A program made the translations under genes and the position numbers. Shown here in pieces: positions 1 through 9,629 of a stretch of 64,000 nt of DNA; the stretch's first letter is position 1, and each line of letters opens with the position of its first letter. A model generated the notes under the pieces. The model saw only the letters and a program-made list of their open reading frames with translations, made no database searches and had not been told where the DNA came from. The DNA is from CAZGOM01 sp964527265 (GTDB lineage Bacteria; Planctomycetota; Phycisphaerae; Phycisphaerales; Phycisphaeraceae): assembly GCA_964527265.1 (NCBI GenBank), contig CAZGOM010000006.1, positions 7,976 through 71,975 of the forward strand. Reading direction: 5' to 3'.

Positions 1-3000
1 CAGCTTGAGAGAGGCGTTGGTGAGGGAGCCGGTGAGAATGTCGCTGTTGCTGAAAGAGGCATGGCCGACGGGGACGTTCTTGCCTGTGACCGTGAAGCCG
101 GCCAGCGTGGCCGCTTTGCCGCCAAAGAGCGTGAAGTGCGAACTCTTAACGGTACCCGCATTCACGCCTTCCGAGACGCCGACATAGATGGCGCTGCTGT
201 AGAAGGAACCGACGGAGACTGCGCCAGCGTTGCCGTGGATGTGCCAGGTACTGAGATTGACCTGGCCGGCGATGTTGATGGGGCCGACGGCATTCTGACC
301 GATTTTGACGTTATCGCCGGTGATTTCCATGGCGACGCCGTCCCAGTCGCCATGGACTGCGGAGGCGGTTTTGGTGGCGGCGGTGGCCTTCGCGGTGATG
401 CCGGCGACCTTGCGGGCGGTGATGGAGCCGCCGTCCCAGTTTCCGGTGGTGAGGGCACCGATATTGCCTTCGACCCATAGGGTGGTGCTTTGAAGGTCTT
501 TGGTGCTGGTGAAGGAGGCGAGATCGCCGCCCTTGCCGCCGAAGCCGATTCTGATTTCCAGGTGATCGGCACCGCCGAGGGAGATGGGGCCTGAAGAGCC
601 GGAGACGTTGAGGTGGGAGTTGTCCGAGGTGAGTTTGCTGGTGTAGCTGGTGAGGTCGCCGGTGATGTCGATGGTGGTGTTGGCGAGCGCGCCGACAGTG
701 ATGGGGCCGGTTTTGCCATTGATGGACCAGGTCTTGTTGTCGCCGTACCCTCCAAGGGTGCCGGCGATGGAGACGGAGCCAAGGGCGAGCGTTCCGGTTT
801 TGAGGCCGATGGCGGAGATATCGACCTTGCCGGTGAAGTCGCCGGCGATGGCGGGAGTGGTCTTGGTGGCGGCGACGCCCTTGGCGGTGATGGAGGTGAC
901 TTTGGGGGCGGTGATGGAGCCGGACTGCCATGCGCCGACGTTGATCGCCCCGATGGCCAGGGAGGAGACGAGGACGTTTTCGAGGGTGATTTTAAGAGCG
1001 GTGTAGCTGAGGATTTCAGCGTCGGCGGAAAAGGTGAGGTGATCGGAGGAGCCCATGGAGATGGCGCCGGTTTTGCCGGCGATGTCGATGGAGGTGTCGC
1101 GAATTTCACCGGTGACGGAGAGAGAGGCGAGGTTGCCTTTGTTGGCGGTTTTGTGCTTGGTTTCAAAGACGAGGCCGGTGACGTCGCCGCCGATGCGGAT
1201 AGCGCCGACGCCGCCGGTGATGGACCAGTCGGCGTTTAAGCCGGTGGATTCACCATTGCCGGTGACGGAACCTTTGATGGTGAGTGAGCCGAGGGTTTGA
1301 GCGTTAGCGGTGGAGGAGAGGCCGACGATGGTGAGGTCGCCGGTGAAGTCGCCGCTCAAGATCGGGGTGGAGATGCCTTTGATGACAGGACCGGCGAGGC
1401 CGGTGGTGGTGAAGGAGGTTAGTTTGCCGGTGAAGATGGAACCGCCAGACCATTGGTTGACGGAGACGGTTCCGAGCGCGCCGGTGATGTTGAACTCGAC
1501 GTTCTGGGCGTGGCGAGCCTTAAATGAGGTGAAATCTTTGTCGATGTGGGCGATGAAGTTGGAGACGTCGCCGGTGACGGTGAGGGAGCCGACGGCGTTG
1601 GCAAAGAGGCCGCCGCCGGAAGAAGCGCCTTTGACGGTGGCGGAGCCGAGCTTGTGTGCGCCTAAAGCCCAGATGGATGAGCTATCGCCTGAGATGGTGA
1701 TGGCGCTGACGAGGGGGGCGACGACGGCTTTGCCACTGACGGAGACGGGGGCGGGGAGGGTGAGGCGGATATCAGCCTGGAGATCGCCGCGGACGAGGGG
1801 GGCTGTTTTGGTGGCGGCGCGGCCGGTGATGGAGAAGGAGCCGAGGGAGGCGGCGATGAACTCGTCGGCGAGGCCGTTGGAATCGAGCCAGTCGATGGCT
1901 TTGAAAGAGGTGATGGTGGCGTCGGTGCGGATGGAGACTTCGGAGAGGCGACCGAGGGTGATGGTTGTTTTGTCGGAGACTGATCCGTTGATAATGATGT
2001 TGGATTGATGGTGGGTGACGACGTCGCCGAGGGTGAGGGTTTTAATGTTGGCGGAGGCGTTGAATGAGCCGTGGAGGGCGGTGGAGGCGGCGTTTAAGGC
2101 GAGGAGGCCGCCGCTGACGTCGATGGCGGTGAGGGAGGAGATGCCGGTGCCGGTGGGGGTGTTTTTGGTGGTGGTGATGGTGAGAGAGGAGGAGACGGCG
2201 AGGGTGCCGTCCAGGGCGAGGCTCAGCAGGCGTTTATCGGGGGTGATGAAGAGCGTGCCATTGCCGTGACCGGTGAGGGCGAAGACGACTTTGTTGTTGT
2301 TTTCGTCGAGGAAAGTGCGGTCTTTGAGGGCGGTTTTAGAGGTGAAGGTGTGGAATTCACCGGGTTCGACAAGGCCGGTGAGGGCGAAATTGAAGGTGCC
2401 GACGGCTGTGTTGGTGTCGAACTGGACTTGGCCGGAGAATTCGCCGGGGGTTTGGGTGGAGAGGGAGACGGTGAACGTGTCGGACTTGCCTGGGGCGATG
2501 GTGTCGCTGAGACCTTCGGTGATGGTGAAGCCAGTTGGGACGGAGAAGTTGGAGATTTTAAGGGGGAGATCGCCGGGATTGTTGACAGTGAAGGTCCGAC
2601 TGACGGAGCCGGGAGCGATGGATTGGTAGCTTGTGCCGAAGTTGGTGCCGTTTTCGGTGGAGGTGAAGGTGGAGCCGTCGGAGACACCGTTGCCGAGGTT
2701 GGGGAGCGTGCTGACGACGTTGACCTTGGGGGCGGGTACGTGGTTGATGCTGATGGTGAAGGTTTGCGGGAGGCTGGTGTTCTGGCCGCCGTTGGCGGTG
2801 CCGCCGTTGTCCTTGGCGACGAGGGTGAAGATGGCTTCGCCATAGGAGAAGGGGAAGGGGGTGAAGGTGAGGGTGCCGTCGTCGGAGATGACGGGAGAAT
2901 CCAGGAAGAGGATGGGGTTGCTGAGGCTGGTGAGGTGGTAAAGGATGGTCTGGCCGGATTCGTTGGGGCCGGGGGATGCTTTGGCCCAGTTTTTGATGGT

Positions 3001-5373
3001 GACGGTGCCGGAGTTTTCGTTGACAGGATCGATGGGGGAAGCGGTGAAGGTGGGCGGATCGTTGACGGGGGTGACGTGGATGGTGAAGGGGTAGGAGGCG
3101 CTGGTGTTTTGATCGAAAATGCCGATGGGGCCGGAATCCTTTACGGTGACGGTGAAGACGATGTCGCCGTAGATGTGGGGAGCGACCTGGTAAGTGAGGG
3201 TGCCGTTGGCATCGACCTGGGGCAACTTGGTGAAGAGGTCGGCAGCGCCGGGAGCGGGAAGGTTGACGGTGAAGGTGGGGGTCTGGCCGGATTCGTCGGC
3301 GGGGCCGGGATTGAACTTGGCCCAGTTGGAGATGGTCTGGAAGCCGACGCCTTCAAGGATGGTGGGTGGATCGACGGCGACGATGGTGGGGGCGTCGTTG
3401 ACCGGAGTGACGTTGATGATGAAGGTGTAGGGATCGCTGGTATCAACGCCGCCGTTGGCGGTGCCGCCGGAGTCCTGGACATTGATGGTGACCTTGGAAG
3501 ATCCGGAGAGATTGGCGGCGGGCTTGAAGACGAGGACGCCGTCGCTGTTGAACTGGGGGAGCACGGAGAAGAGGCCGGGGTTGGAGACGTTCAGGACGTT
3601 GAATTTGATAGGCGTTTGTTCGGATTCGGAGGGGGAGCCGGGGTTAAAAGGGAACTCTCCAAAGGCGAAGTAGATGGAAGAGTCTTCGATGGAGGTGAGG
3701 GTGGTGGAGGGGTTTTCGAAATAGGGCTTGGTATTGGGAGCAGGGACGGTGATGGTGAAGTCGAACTTGTTCTGGTTCTGGCCGGCGAAGGCGGTGCCGC
3801 CGGAGTCGGTGACGAGAACAGTGATGACGGATGTGCCGGAGACGTTGTCGGCGAGAGTGAACTGGAGGGTGCCGTCGGGAGAGAGGGATGGGGCGACGGA
3901 GAAGAGGGATTTGTCGGAGATGCCGAGGACGTCGTACTGGGCGGTTTGATCGGATTCGGAAGGGTGGCCGGGGTCGAAGACGACGAAGCCGGGGAGGGTG
4001 GTGTGGCCGGAATTGCGGTTGGCGATGACGGGGGAGGTGAAGGAGACCTGGGGTTCTTTGTTGACGTGGAGGACTTCGAAATAGCGGCCGTAGATGGAGG
4101 AGCCTTCCTGGGAAGCACCGGAGAAGACGGTGAGGAAGGAGCCGTCGAAGGTGGCGATGACAGCGGAGCCGGTCTGGTGGTTGGTGGTGTACTGGTTAAT
4201 GAGGAATTCGGAGCCGACGCGGTTGCCGAGTGAGTCGTAGCGTTGGCCGTAAATGCCGTGGCCGCTGCCGTCCTGACCGACGCTGGTCCAGGTGATGACG
4301 AAGCCGGCGTCCATGACATAACTGGCGGAGGGGCCGAACTGGTCGCCGGTGGTGTAGGTGCTGACCTGGAAGGGGACGCCTTTGGTGGCGCCGGAGGAGG
4401 AGAAGAGTTGGCCGTAAACGCCGAAGCCGTCGCCATCCTGGCCGGAGAATGAGGTCCAGGTGAGAAGATAGCCGCCGATGGTGAGGGCGGTGACGGAGGG
4501 CTCGGTGTAGAGGTAGGTATCGTGCTGGGCGAGGAGGACGTTGGCGCCCTGGGTTTCGTCTTTGGAGGAGTAGCGCTGGGAATAGATATCGCTGGAGAAT
4601 TGCTCTGCCCAGGCGATGACGTAGCCGCCGTCACCGATGAGGGCGGTGACGGAAGGGAGGACGTAGTTGGTGCCTGGGCCGGCGTTGACCTGGAAGCGGG
4701 TGGAAAGAGGCTGGGCGTCGGCGTCGAAGTGTTGGGCGATGATGCCGGTGGCAGGACCGGCAGCGCCGTCATCGCCTGTGCCGCGCCAGACGACGACGAA
4801 GCCGCCGGATTCGAGTGCGGTGACGGCGGAGGCGGTTTGGCCGGTGGTGACGGAGATGTCGGATTTAACGTTGATGATGGGGCTGTCGGGGTTGCCGAAG
4901 ACGTCGTAGGTGCGGAGGAAGATGCCGAATTCCGTATCGGAGCCCTGACCTTCCCATGTGACGACATAGCCACCATTGGCAAGGGCGGCTACGACCGGGT
5001 TGTGCTGCAAGCCACCGGTGAAGTCGTTGATGCGGATTTCGGTACCGATGAGCTTGCCCTGGCCGTCGACCTTGCGGCCGAAGATGCCCTGGTTATCGCC
5101 GGAGCCTGAGCCGGCCCAGACAATGAAGGCGTCGCCACCGCTGTTCTCGCCGGATGCAACGGCGACCGAATTTTGTGAGCCGTCAGAGACATCGACGATA
5201 AAAGCATCAGTGATGGGGATGGGTGTGGTGATAAGGAACTGACGGGACTCGAGTTGTTCAAAGCGGCCGGGGGCGGCTAGCTGGCGCGATGGGCTTGTGC
5301 GGAGGGTGCGGTCTAAGTTTTTGAGGGACAGACGGTTATAGGAATTGCGGGAGGTTTGGGCAGACATTTGCAT
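1..5373 (-). CDS. Giant secreted LEPR-XLL repeat protein (N-terminal part, runs off the left edge)
   Basis: The reading frame is open from ATG 5373 to base 1, giving at least 1791 residues with no stop. Residues 38-47 read FEQLESRQFL, the LEPR-XLL type motif found near the N-terminus of giant exported planctomycete proteins. After it come repeats of the form GGYVVTWEGQGSDTEFGIF, as in VCBS or cadherin-associated surface proteins. Next are at least four tandem Ig/cadherin-like modules with VNDPPTF and VNENSG linkers, then a choice-of-anchor-D (ASH-like) module. The C-terminal visible half has a 164-174 residue super-repeat marked by W-x-x-GSI (Trp codons at 1450, 928 and 436). The likely role is a cell-surface or extracellular adhesive protein; the ligand is unknown. 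A second in-frame ATG lies at 5367. No Shine-Dalgarno is visible. Codons end mostly in C. Confidence 0.85.
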   Translation of the reverse strand, partial: MQMSAQTSRNSYNRLSLKNLDRTLRTSPSRQLAAPGRFEQLESRQFLITTPIPITDAFIVDVSDGSQNSVAVASGENSGGDAFIVWAGSGSGDNQGIFGRKVDGQGKLIGTEIRINDFTGGLQHNPVVAALANGGYVVTWEGQGSDTEFGIFLRTYDVFGNPDSPIINVKSDISVTTGQTASAVTALESGGFVVVWRGTGDDGAAGPATGIIAQHFDADAQPLSTRFQVNAGPGTNYVLPSVTALIGDGGYVIAWAEQFSSDIYSQRYSSKDETQGANVLLAQHDTYLYTEPSVTALTIGGYLLTWTSFSGQDGDGFGVYGQLFSSSGATKGVPFQVSTYTTGDQFGPSASYVMDAGFVITWTSVGQDGSGHGIYGQRYDSLGNRVGSEFLINQYTTNHQTGSAVIATFDGSFLTVFSGASQEGSSIYGRYFEVLHVNKEPQVSFTSPVIANRNSGHTTLPGFVVFDPGHPSESDQTAQYDVLGISDKSLFSVAPSLSPDGTLQFTLADNVSGTSVITVLVTDSGGTAFAGQNQNKFDFTITVPAPNTKPYFENPSTTLTSIEDSSIYFAFGEFPFNPGSPSESEQTPIKFNVLNVSNPGLFSVLPQFNSDGVLVFKPAANLSGSSKVTINVQDSGGTANGGVDTSDPYTFIINVTPVNDAPTIVAVDPPTILEGVGFQTISNWAKFNPGPADESGQTPTFTVNLPAPGAADLFTKLPQVDANGTLTYQVAPHIYGDIVFTVTVKDSGPIGIFDQNTSASYPFTIHVTPVNDPPTFTASPIDPVNENSGTVTIKNWAKASPGPNESGQTILYHLTSLSNPILFLDSPVISDDGTLTFTPFPFSYGEAIFTLVAKDNGGTANGGQNTSLPQTFTISINHVPAPKVNVVSTLPNLGNGVSDGSTFTSTENGTNFGTSYQSIAPGSVSRTFTVNNPGDLPLKISNFSVPTGFTITEGLSDTIAPGKSDTFTVSLSTQTPGEFSGQVQFDTNTAVGTFNFALTGLVEPGEFHTFTSKTALKDRTFLDENNNKVVFALTGHGNGTLFITPDKRLLSLALDGTLAVSSSLTITTTKNTPTGTGISSLTAIDVSGGLLALNAASTALHGSFNASANIKTLTLGDVVTHHQSNIIINGSVSDKTTITLGRLSEVSIRTDATITSFKAIDWLDSNGLADEFIAASLGSFSITGRAATKTAPLVRGDLQADIRLTLPAPVSVSGKAVVAPLVSAITISGDSSSIWALGAHKLGSATVKGASSGGGLFANAVGSLTVTGDVSNFIAHIDKDFTSFKARHAQNVEFNITGALGTVSVNQWSGGSIFTGKLTSFTTTGLAGPVIKGISTPILSGDFTGDLTIVGLSSTANAQTLGSLTIKGSVTGNGESTGLNADWSITGGVGAIRIGGDVTGLVFETKHKTANKGNLASLSVTGEIRDTSIDIAGKTGAISMGSSDHLTFSADAEILSYTALKITLENVLVSSLAIGAINVGAWQSGSITAPKVTSITAKGVAATKTTPAIAGDFTGKVDISAIGLKTGTLALGSVSIAGTLGGYGDNKTWSINGKTGPITVGALANTTIDITGDLTSYTSKLTSDNSHLNVSGSSGPISLGGADHLEIRIGFGGKGGDLASFTSTKDLQSTTLWVEGNIGALTTGNWDGGSITARKVAGITAKATAATKTASAVHGDWDGVAMEITGDNVKIGQNAVGPINIAGQVNLSTWHIHGNAGAVSVGSFYSSAIYVGVSEGVNAGTVKSSHFTLFGGKAATLAGFTVTGKNVPVGHASFSNSDILTGSLTNASLKL

Positions 5374-5768
5374 GGGAGCACCCGAGGTAGGAGGAAGTAA
5401 GCGGATGCCCGGCGATCATGGACGGGATACGGAGAGTATGGAATACAAAATGGGTTCGGCAAGTGATTTATAACGATTTTGGGTGAGTGGGTTGGGAAGG
5501 AGGATGTGCTTTTGTTTTGCCTGGTGAGGAGAGGAAGATTTACAGGATGATTTTTGAAGGTTGACGGGTAAATTGGGGTTGCAGGGACGCGAGAGAGAGA
5601 GAGAGAGGGCGAGGATGAAGGCGAGGAGTCGGGGGCGTTGGTGATTATGGGTCCAACGGGAAGGGGTACGGGTCCGGTTGAGAGAGTAGAGCAAGCAATA
5701 GCGAGTAGAAACATAGAGTGGAAAGGAAAGAAGGAAGGGATCAAGCCCCAGCCGGGTGAATTTTCAAT
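5374..5768. other. Divergent intergenic region with (GA)n tract
   Basis: This 395-base stretch separates the giant surface protein (-) from the M24 peptidase (+). It holds a simple GA repeat at about 5590-5607. I see no convincing gene, tRNA or strong hairpin. The promoters of both flanking genes presumably lie here, but no clear -35/-10 pair stands out. Confidence 0.5.
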
Positions 5769-6914
5769 ATGATGCCCGGTATGGCTAAAAACACACAAGT
5801 GCGCGTAACGGGTACGGATTTGTTTTCAGGGCGATTGGCGGGGGTTCGGGCGCGGTTTAAGAAAGAGCATGTGGGGGTGGATGCACTTTTGGTGACCAAT
5901 GACAAGGACATCCGATATCTGACAGGGTTCATTGGTCATGACAGTTGGGCGATTGTGCCGCTTGCCGGGGCCAGCCGGGTGACGATTGTGAGTGATCGGC
6001 GGTTTGAAGAGCAGATCCAGCGGGAAGCACCGCAGGCGGCGGTGGTGATGCGGTCGGGGGCGATTACAGAAGCGACGGCCAAGGCGCTGGATGGGCTGAA
6101 GATCAAGAAGTTGGGTGTTCAGCCGGACTATATGACGCTGGGGGTGTTTAAATCGCTGAAAAAGGCGGTGGGTGCGGGGCGGGTGACGGAGACGGCGGAT
6201 GGGTTGATCAAGCAGCGTGCGGTGAAAACCGAGGATGAAGTGGCGCTGATCAAGAAGGCGGGGAAGATTCAGCAGGCTGCGTATGAGGCGGTGATCAAGG
6301 AGATTCGGGCGGGGAAGGATACGGAAGCGCAGATTGCGGCGAAGCTGGAGATGACGATGCGGGGGATGGGGGCGGACGGGCCGAGCTTCAATACGATCAT
6401 CGCGGTGGGGGCCAATGCGAGCTTGCCGCACGCGATCCCGGGGGGTACGAAGACGAAGAAGAATGAGATCATCCTGATCGATTGGGGTGCGCGGCTGGAG
6501 GGGTATTGTTCTGACATGACGCGGGTGATCGCGCTGGGGAAGATGCCGGCGAAGATGCGCGAGGTTTACCAGGTGGTGCTTGAGGCGCAGATGGCGGCAA
6601 TTGATGCAATTGCACCCGGCAAGGCGCTTAAGGATATCGACGCCGTGGCGCGTGGGATTATTGATAAAGCTGGTTACGGCAAGGAGTTCTCGCATTCGCT
6701 GGGGCATGGATTGGGGCTGGATATCCATGAGCAGCCGACGCTTTCCACGCGGTCGGAAGGAGTGCTGGAACCCGGGCATGTGGTGACCGTGGAACCGGGG
6801 ATTTACCTGCCGGGAGTGGGCGGCGTGCGCATTGAGGACGATGTTCTGGTGACGGCCAAGGGCAAAGAGGTGTTGACTGATTTGCCCAAAGACCTCACTT
6901 GCGCGATCATATGA
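5769..6914 (+). CDS. M24-family metallopeptidase (Xaa-Pro aminopeptidase / PepP-like)
   Basis: A 381-residue cytoplasmic metallopeptidase expected to remove N-terminal residues preceding proline, or to cleave X-Pro dipeptides. Residues about 15-150 form the creatinase-like N-domain and residues about 155-378 the pita-bread catalytic domain. The five metal ligands can be seen: D238 (LIDWGA), D249 (CSDMTR), H313 (SLGHGLGLDIHE), E342 (VEPGIY) and E356 (RIEDD). Length matches the PepP/PepQ-like bacterial group. Start codons 5769, 5772 and 5781 are all possible and none has a strong ribosome binding site. It is followed after about 100 nt by accB on the same strand. Which substrate it prefers cannot be told from sequence alone. 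Confidence 0.9.
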   Translation: MMPGMAKNTQVRVTGTDLFSGRLAGVRARFKKEHVGVDALLVTNDKDIRYLTGFIGHDSWAIVPLAGASRVTIVSDRRFEEQIQREAPQAAVVMRSGAITEATAKALDGLKIKKLGVQPDYMTLGVFKSLKKAVGAGRVTETADGLIKQRAVKTEDEVALIKKAGKIQQAAYEAVIKEIRAGKDTEAQIAAKLEMTMRGMGADGPSFNTIIAVGANASLPHAIPGGTKTKKNEIILIDWGARLEGYCSDMTRVIALGKMPAKMREVYQVVLEAQMAAIDAIAPGKALKDIDAVARGIIDKAGYGKEFSHSLGHGLGLDIHEQPTLSTRSEGVLEPGHVVTVEPGIYLPGVGGVRIEDDVLVTAKGKEVLTDLPKDLTCAII

Positions 6915-7011
6915 GGTCTAAAACGTGATCCTTGGAGCCCCATTTGGTGGCGGTTCCCGGGGTGGCGCGTCGGATGTCTGATAAAACCCAGAGGCTTACC
7001 CGGAAAAGCAC

Positions 7012-7491
7012 ATGATCGATCTCAAAACGCTTCGTGAACTGGTCAAGATCATGGTCTCCAACGACCTTACAGAGGTCGATCTTCAGGATGACAAAGGTGA
7101 AAAGGTTTCATTGAAGCGTGCGGTGGGCGGAACACCCGTGACCCACTACGCTCCTGCGCCGGTTCAACAGGTTGCCGCGCCCGTGCCTGCCTTGTCGGCC
7201 CCGGCAGCAGCAAGCGCCCCCGCTGCCCCTAAAGTGGATGACTTTGCAGGCCTGGTGGCGATCAACAGTCCGATGGTGGGAACGTTCTATGCATCGCCCA
7301 GCCCTGAGGCCAAGCCGTTTGTAGCGGTGGGGGCGAAGATCAGCGCGGATAAAAACGTCTGCATCATCGAAGCGATGAAGGTGTTCAACGAGATCAAGGC
7401 GGAGACGACGGGCACCATCGAAAAGGTGATGGTGACGAGCGGTCAGGCCGTGGAGTTCGGCCAGCCGTTGTTTTACGTGCGGCCCGGCTGA
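7012..7491 (+). CDS. accB: Biotin carboxyl carrier protein of acetyl-CoA carboxylase
   Basis: A 159-residue carrier that holds the biotin cofactor of acetyl-CoA carboxylase in the first committed step of fatty-acid synthesis. The N-terminal segment (MIDLKTLRELVKIM) is typical. A Pro/Ala-rich flexible linker spans about 47-75. The C-terminal biotinyl domain carries the biotinylation motif EAMKVFNE with K123 as the modified lysine. accC follows 90 nt downstream on the same strand, the usual bacterial accBC pairing. Codon usage is less G-skewed than in neighbouring genes, as expected for a conserved, well-expressed gene. Confidence 0.97.
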   Translation: MIDLKTLRELVKIMVSNDLTEVDLQDDKGEKVSLKRAVGGTPVTHYAPAPVQQVAAPVPALSAPAAASAPAAPKVDDFAGLVAINSPMVGTFYASPSPEAKPFVAVGAKISADKNVCIIEAMKVFNEIKAETTGTIEKVMVTSGQAVEFGQPLFYVRPG

Positions 7492-7580
7492 TTGCGGGCG
7501 TCGGTTAAGACGTCGGGCATGATCTATCTGGAGCTTGCCCCAACTTCCTCCTTCTTCCCTTCAAGAGACACCGGTAACGC

Positions 7581-8945
7581 ATGTTTTCACGCATACTGAT
7601 TGCCAATCGTGGCGAAATCGCCGTCCGGATCATTCGCGCAGCCCGTGAGCTGGGCATCCAGACCGTGGCGGTCTATTCGACAGCGGATAAGACCTCCAAT
7701 CATGTGCGGCTTGCCGACAAGGCCATCTGCATCGGCGACGCGCCCAGCGCGGACAGCTACCTGAACATTCCGCGGCTGATCAGCGCGGCGGAAGTGGCGA
7801 ATGTGGACGCGATTCACCCTGGGTACGGCTTCCTGGCGGAAAACGCGCATTTTGCCGAGGTTTGCCGTTCCTGCAAGATTGAATTCATCGGGCCGAGCGT
7901 GGAGGCGATGAACTCGCTTGGCAGCAAGGTGAACTGCAAGGCGCTGGCGATCAAGAATAAAGTGCCGACGGCGCCGGGTTCCAAAGGAAAGATCGAGACC
8001 GAAGAAGAAGCGATCAAGGTGGCCCGGGAAATCGGGTATCCGGTGATTGTGAAGGCCAGCGCCGGTGGGGGCGGGCGCGGCATGCGCGTGGCGCACAATG
8101 AAATCGCGTTGCGGGCGGGTTTAAAGAGTGCCATGGCCGAGGCCAAAGGCGCTTTTGGCGACTCCACCGTTTACATTGAAAAGTTCATTGAAGTGGCGCG
8201 GCATATTGAAGTGCAGATCATCGGCGATCAGCACGGGAATGTGGTCCATCTGTTTGAGCGCGACTGCACCATGCAGCGCCGCCATCAGAAGTTGATCGAA
8301 GAATCGCCCAGCCCGATCCTGACGCAGAAAGAGCGTGAGGAAGTATGCAACGCGGCGGTGCGGTTGTGCAAGGCGGCCAACTATTACTCGGCCGGAACGG
8401 TTGAGTTTTTGATGGACGCGAAGAGCCGGCAATTCTTCCTGATGGAAGTCAATACCCGCGTGCAGGTGGAACACCCTGTGACGGAGATGGTGACGGGGAT
8501 CGACATCGTCAAGACGCAGATCCGGGTGGCGGCAGGTGAGAAGCTGCGCTTTTCGCAGAAAGACATCAAGCAGACGGGGCATGCCATTGAGCTGCGCATC
8601 AATGCGGAAGATCCGGATAAGAACTTCATGCCTTCGGCGGGGATGATCAACCTGTTTGATCCGCCCGGCGGGCTGGGTGTGCGCATGGATACGCATTGCT
8701 ACTCGGGCTATCGCGTGCCGCCCAACTATGACTCGATGATTGCGAAGCTGATCGTGCATAAAGAGAACCGGACCGAGGCGATCAACACGCTGCGGCGCGC
8801 GCTGCATGAGTTCCGCGTTGAGCCGATCAAGACGACGATCCCGCTGCATGCGATGCTGATGACGAACTCGAATTTCATCAACAGCGAAATCGACATCCAC
8901 TATGTGGAGCGGTTGCTGGCGAGCAAAGCCGGGCAGGGGCATTGA
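7581..8945 (+). CDS. accC: Biotin carboxylase subunit of acetyl-CoA carboxylase
   Basis: A 454-residue ATP-grasp enzyme that carboxylates the biotin on AccB using bicarbonate and ATP. The N-terminal pre-ATP-grasp domain starts FSRILIANRGEIAVRII. The glycine-rich loop KASAGGGGRGMRV is at about 158-170, the active-site segment EVNTRVQVEHPVTE at about 285-298, and the C-terminal domain holds ELRINAEDP. Length is usual for AccC (about 450). It forms a two-gene unit with accB. The carboxyltransferase genes accA and accD are not in this window. Confidence 0.97.
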   Translation: MFSRILIANRGEIAVRIIRAARELGIQTVAVYSTADKTSNHVRLADKAICIGDAPSADSYLNIPRLISAAEVANVDAIHPGYGFLAENAHFAEVCRSCKIEFIGPSVEAMNSLGSKVNCKALAIKNKVPTAPGSKGKIETEEEAIKVAREIGYPVIVKASAGGGGRGMRVAHNEIALRAGLKSAMAEAKGAFGDSTVYIEKFIEVARHIEVQIIGDQHGNVVHLFERDCTMQRRHQKLIEESPSPILTQKEREEVCNAAVRLCKAANYYSAGTVEFLMDAKSRQFFLMEVNTRVQVEHPVTEMVTGIDIVKTQIRVAAGEKLRFSQKDIKQTGHAIELRINAEDPDKNFMPSAGMINLFDPPGGLGVRMDTHCYSGYRVPPNYDSMIAKLIVHKENRTEAINTLRRALHEFRVEPIKTTIPLHAMLMTNSNFINSEIDIHYVERLLASKAGQGH

Positions 8946-9076
8946 AGTCCTGAGGATTGTGAATTGTCCATGAGTCAGGGTTTCCCCGGTGGGGGATTGC
9001 CGCTGGCGGGTTGTTACAATCCGCTGGTCGATTACATACAGCCTTTCTAATCACCCATACAGCAAGGGATCATCAG

Positions 9077-9436
9077 ATGAGCATTCAAGACATCGGCAAG
9101 AAGTTTGTGGAACTGTGCAACCAGGGCAAGAATTTCGATGTGATGAAGACGATGTACACCCCTGACATCGTTTCGGTGGAGTCGAACGGGAATGAAACGG
9201 CGGGGCAAGAAGCGGTGATTCAGAAGTCGGTGAAGTGGGCTTCGACGCTGACGATCAATGGTGAAAAGGTGCTTGGTCCGTACTTCAACGGGCCGAATCA
9301 GTTTGCCGTGCATTTCACTTTTGATGTGACGCTCAAGGCGACGGGCCAGCGCGTGGTGCAGCAGGAAGTGGCGGTGTATACGGTGAAGGGTGACAAGATC
9401 TCGCACGAGCGGTTCTTCAATGAAGGCAACTGGTAA
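9077..9436 (+). CDS. SnoaL-like / NTF2-like domain protein
   Basis: A 119-residue protein with the pattern of a single cone-shaped NTF2/SnoaL fold. It has an N-terminal helix (IGKKFVELCNQGKNFDVMKTMY), then DIVSVESNG, a middle helix (GQEAVIQKSVKW) and antiparallel strands ending FNEGNW. ATG 9077 was chosen over upstream codons because AGCAAGGG precedes it by about ten bases and family members begin here. Such proteins act as small isomerases, cyclases or stress-related ligand binders. The function of this one cannot be assigned from sequence. It stands alone between accC and a secreted protein. Confidence 0.75.
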   Translation: MSIQDIGKKFVELCNQGKNFDVMKTMYTPDIVSVESNGNETAGQEAVIQKSVKWASTLTINGEKVLGPYFNGPNQFAVHFTFDVTLKATGQRVVQQEVAVYTVKGDKISHERFFNEGNW

Positions 9437-9629
9437 AGCGCGCTGGGGGGCGGCCTGATTTGTAAAGGCAAGAGCCAGGCAGCGGCGTAATGCCAGCAAG
9501 TGTTGTCGCATTGGGGTTTGTCTGTTTGCTCGGGGCGCTGAAGGCTCAATTGGGCTGACGATACACTATGGTTCAAGGGCGTTCTCCCGCGTGGGGCATG
9601 CGCAGTGTTGCTCTTTGGCGAGAAAATCA

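Noticed and set aside
162..1166. 334-codon - strand frame rich in Pro/Ser/Ala
   Set aside because: It lies one frame off the real giant gene; the low-complexity P/S/A composition comes from reading C-rich codons out of frame.
2266..4233. 655-codon + strand frame antisense to the giant protein
   Set aside because: It is in the exact complement frame of the LEPR-XLL protein, is dominated by Gly/Glu/Asp/Val, and has no recognisable domain. The G-rich strand bias removes stops.
5590..5607. (GA)n tract, first taken as a possible repeat array
   Set aside because: A simple dinucleotide run with no spacer pattern; not CRISPR or a structured repeat.
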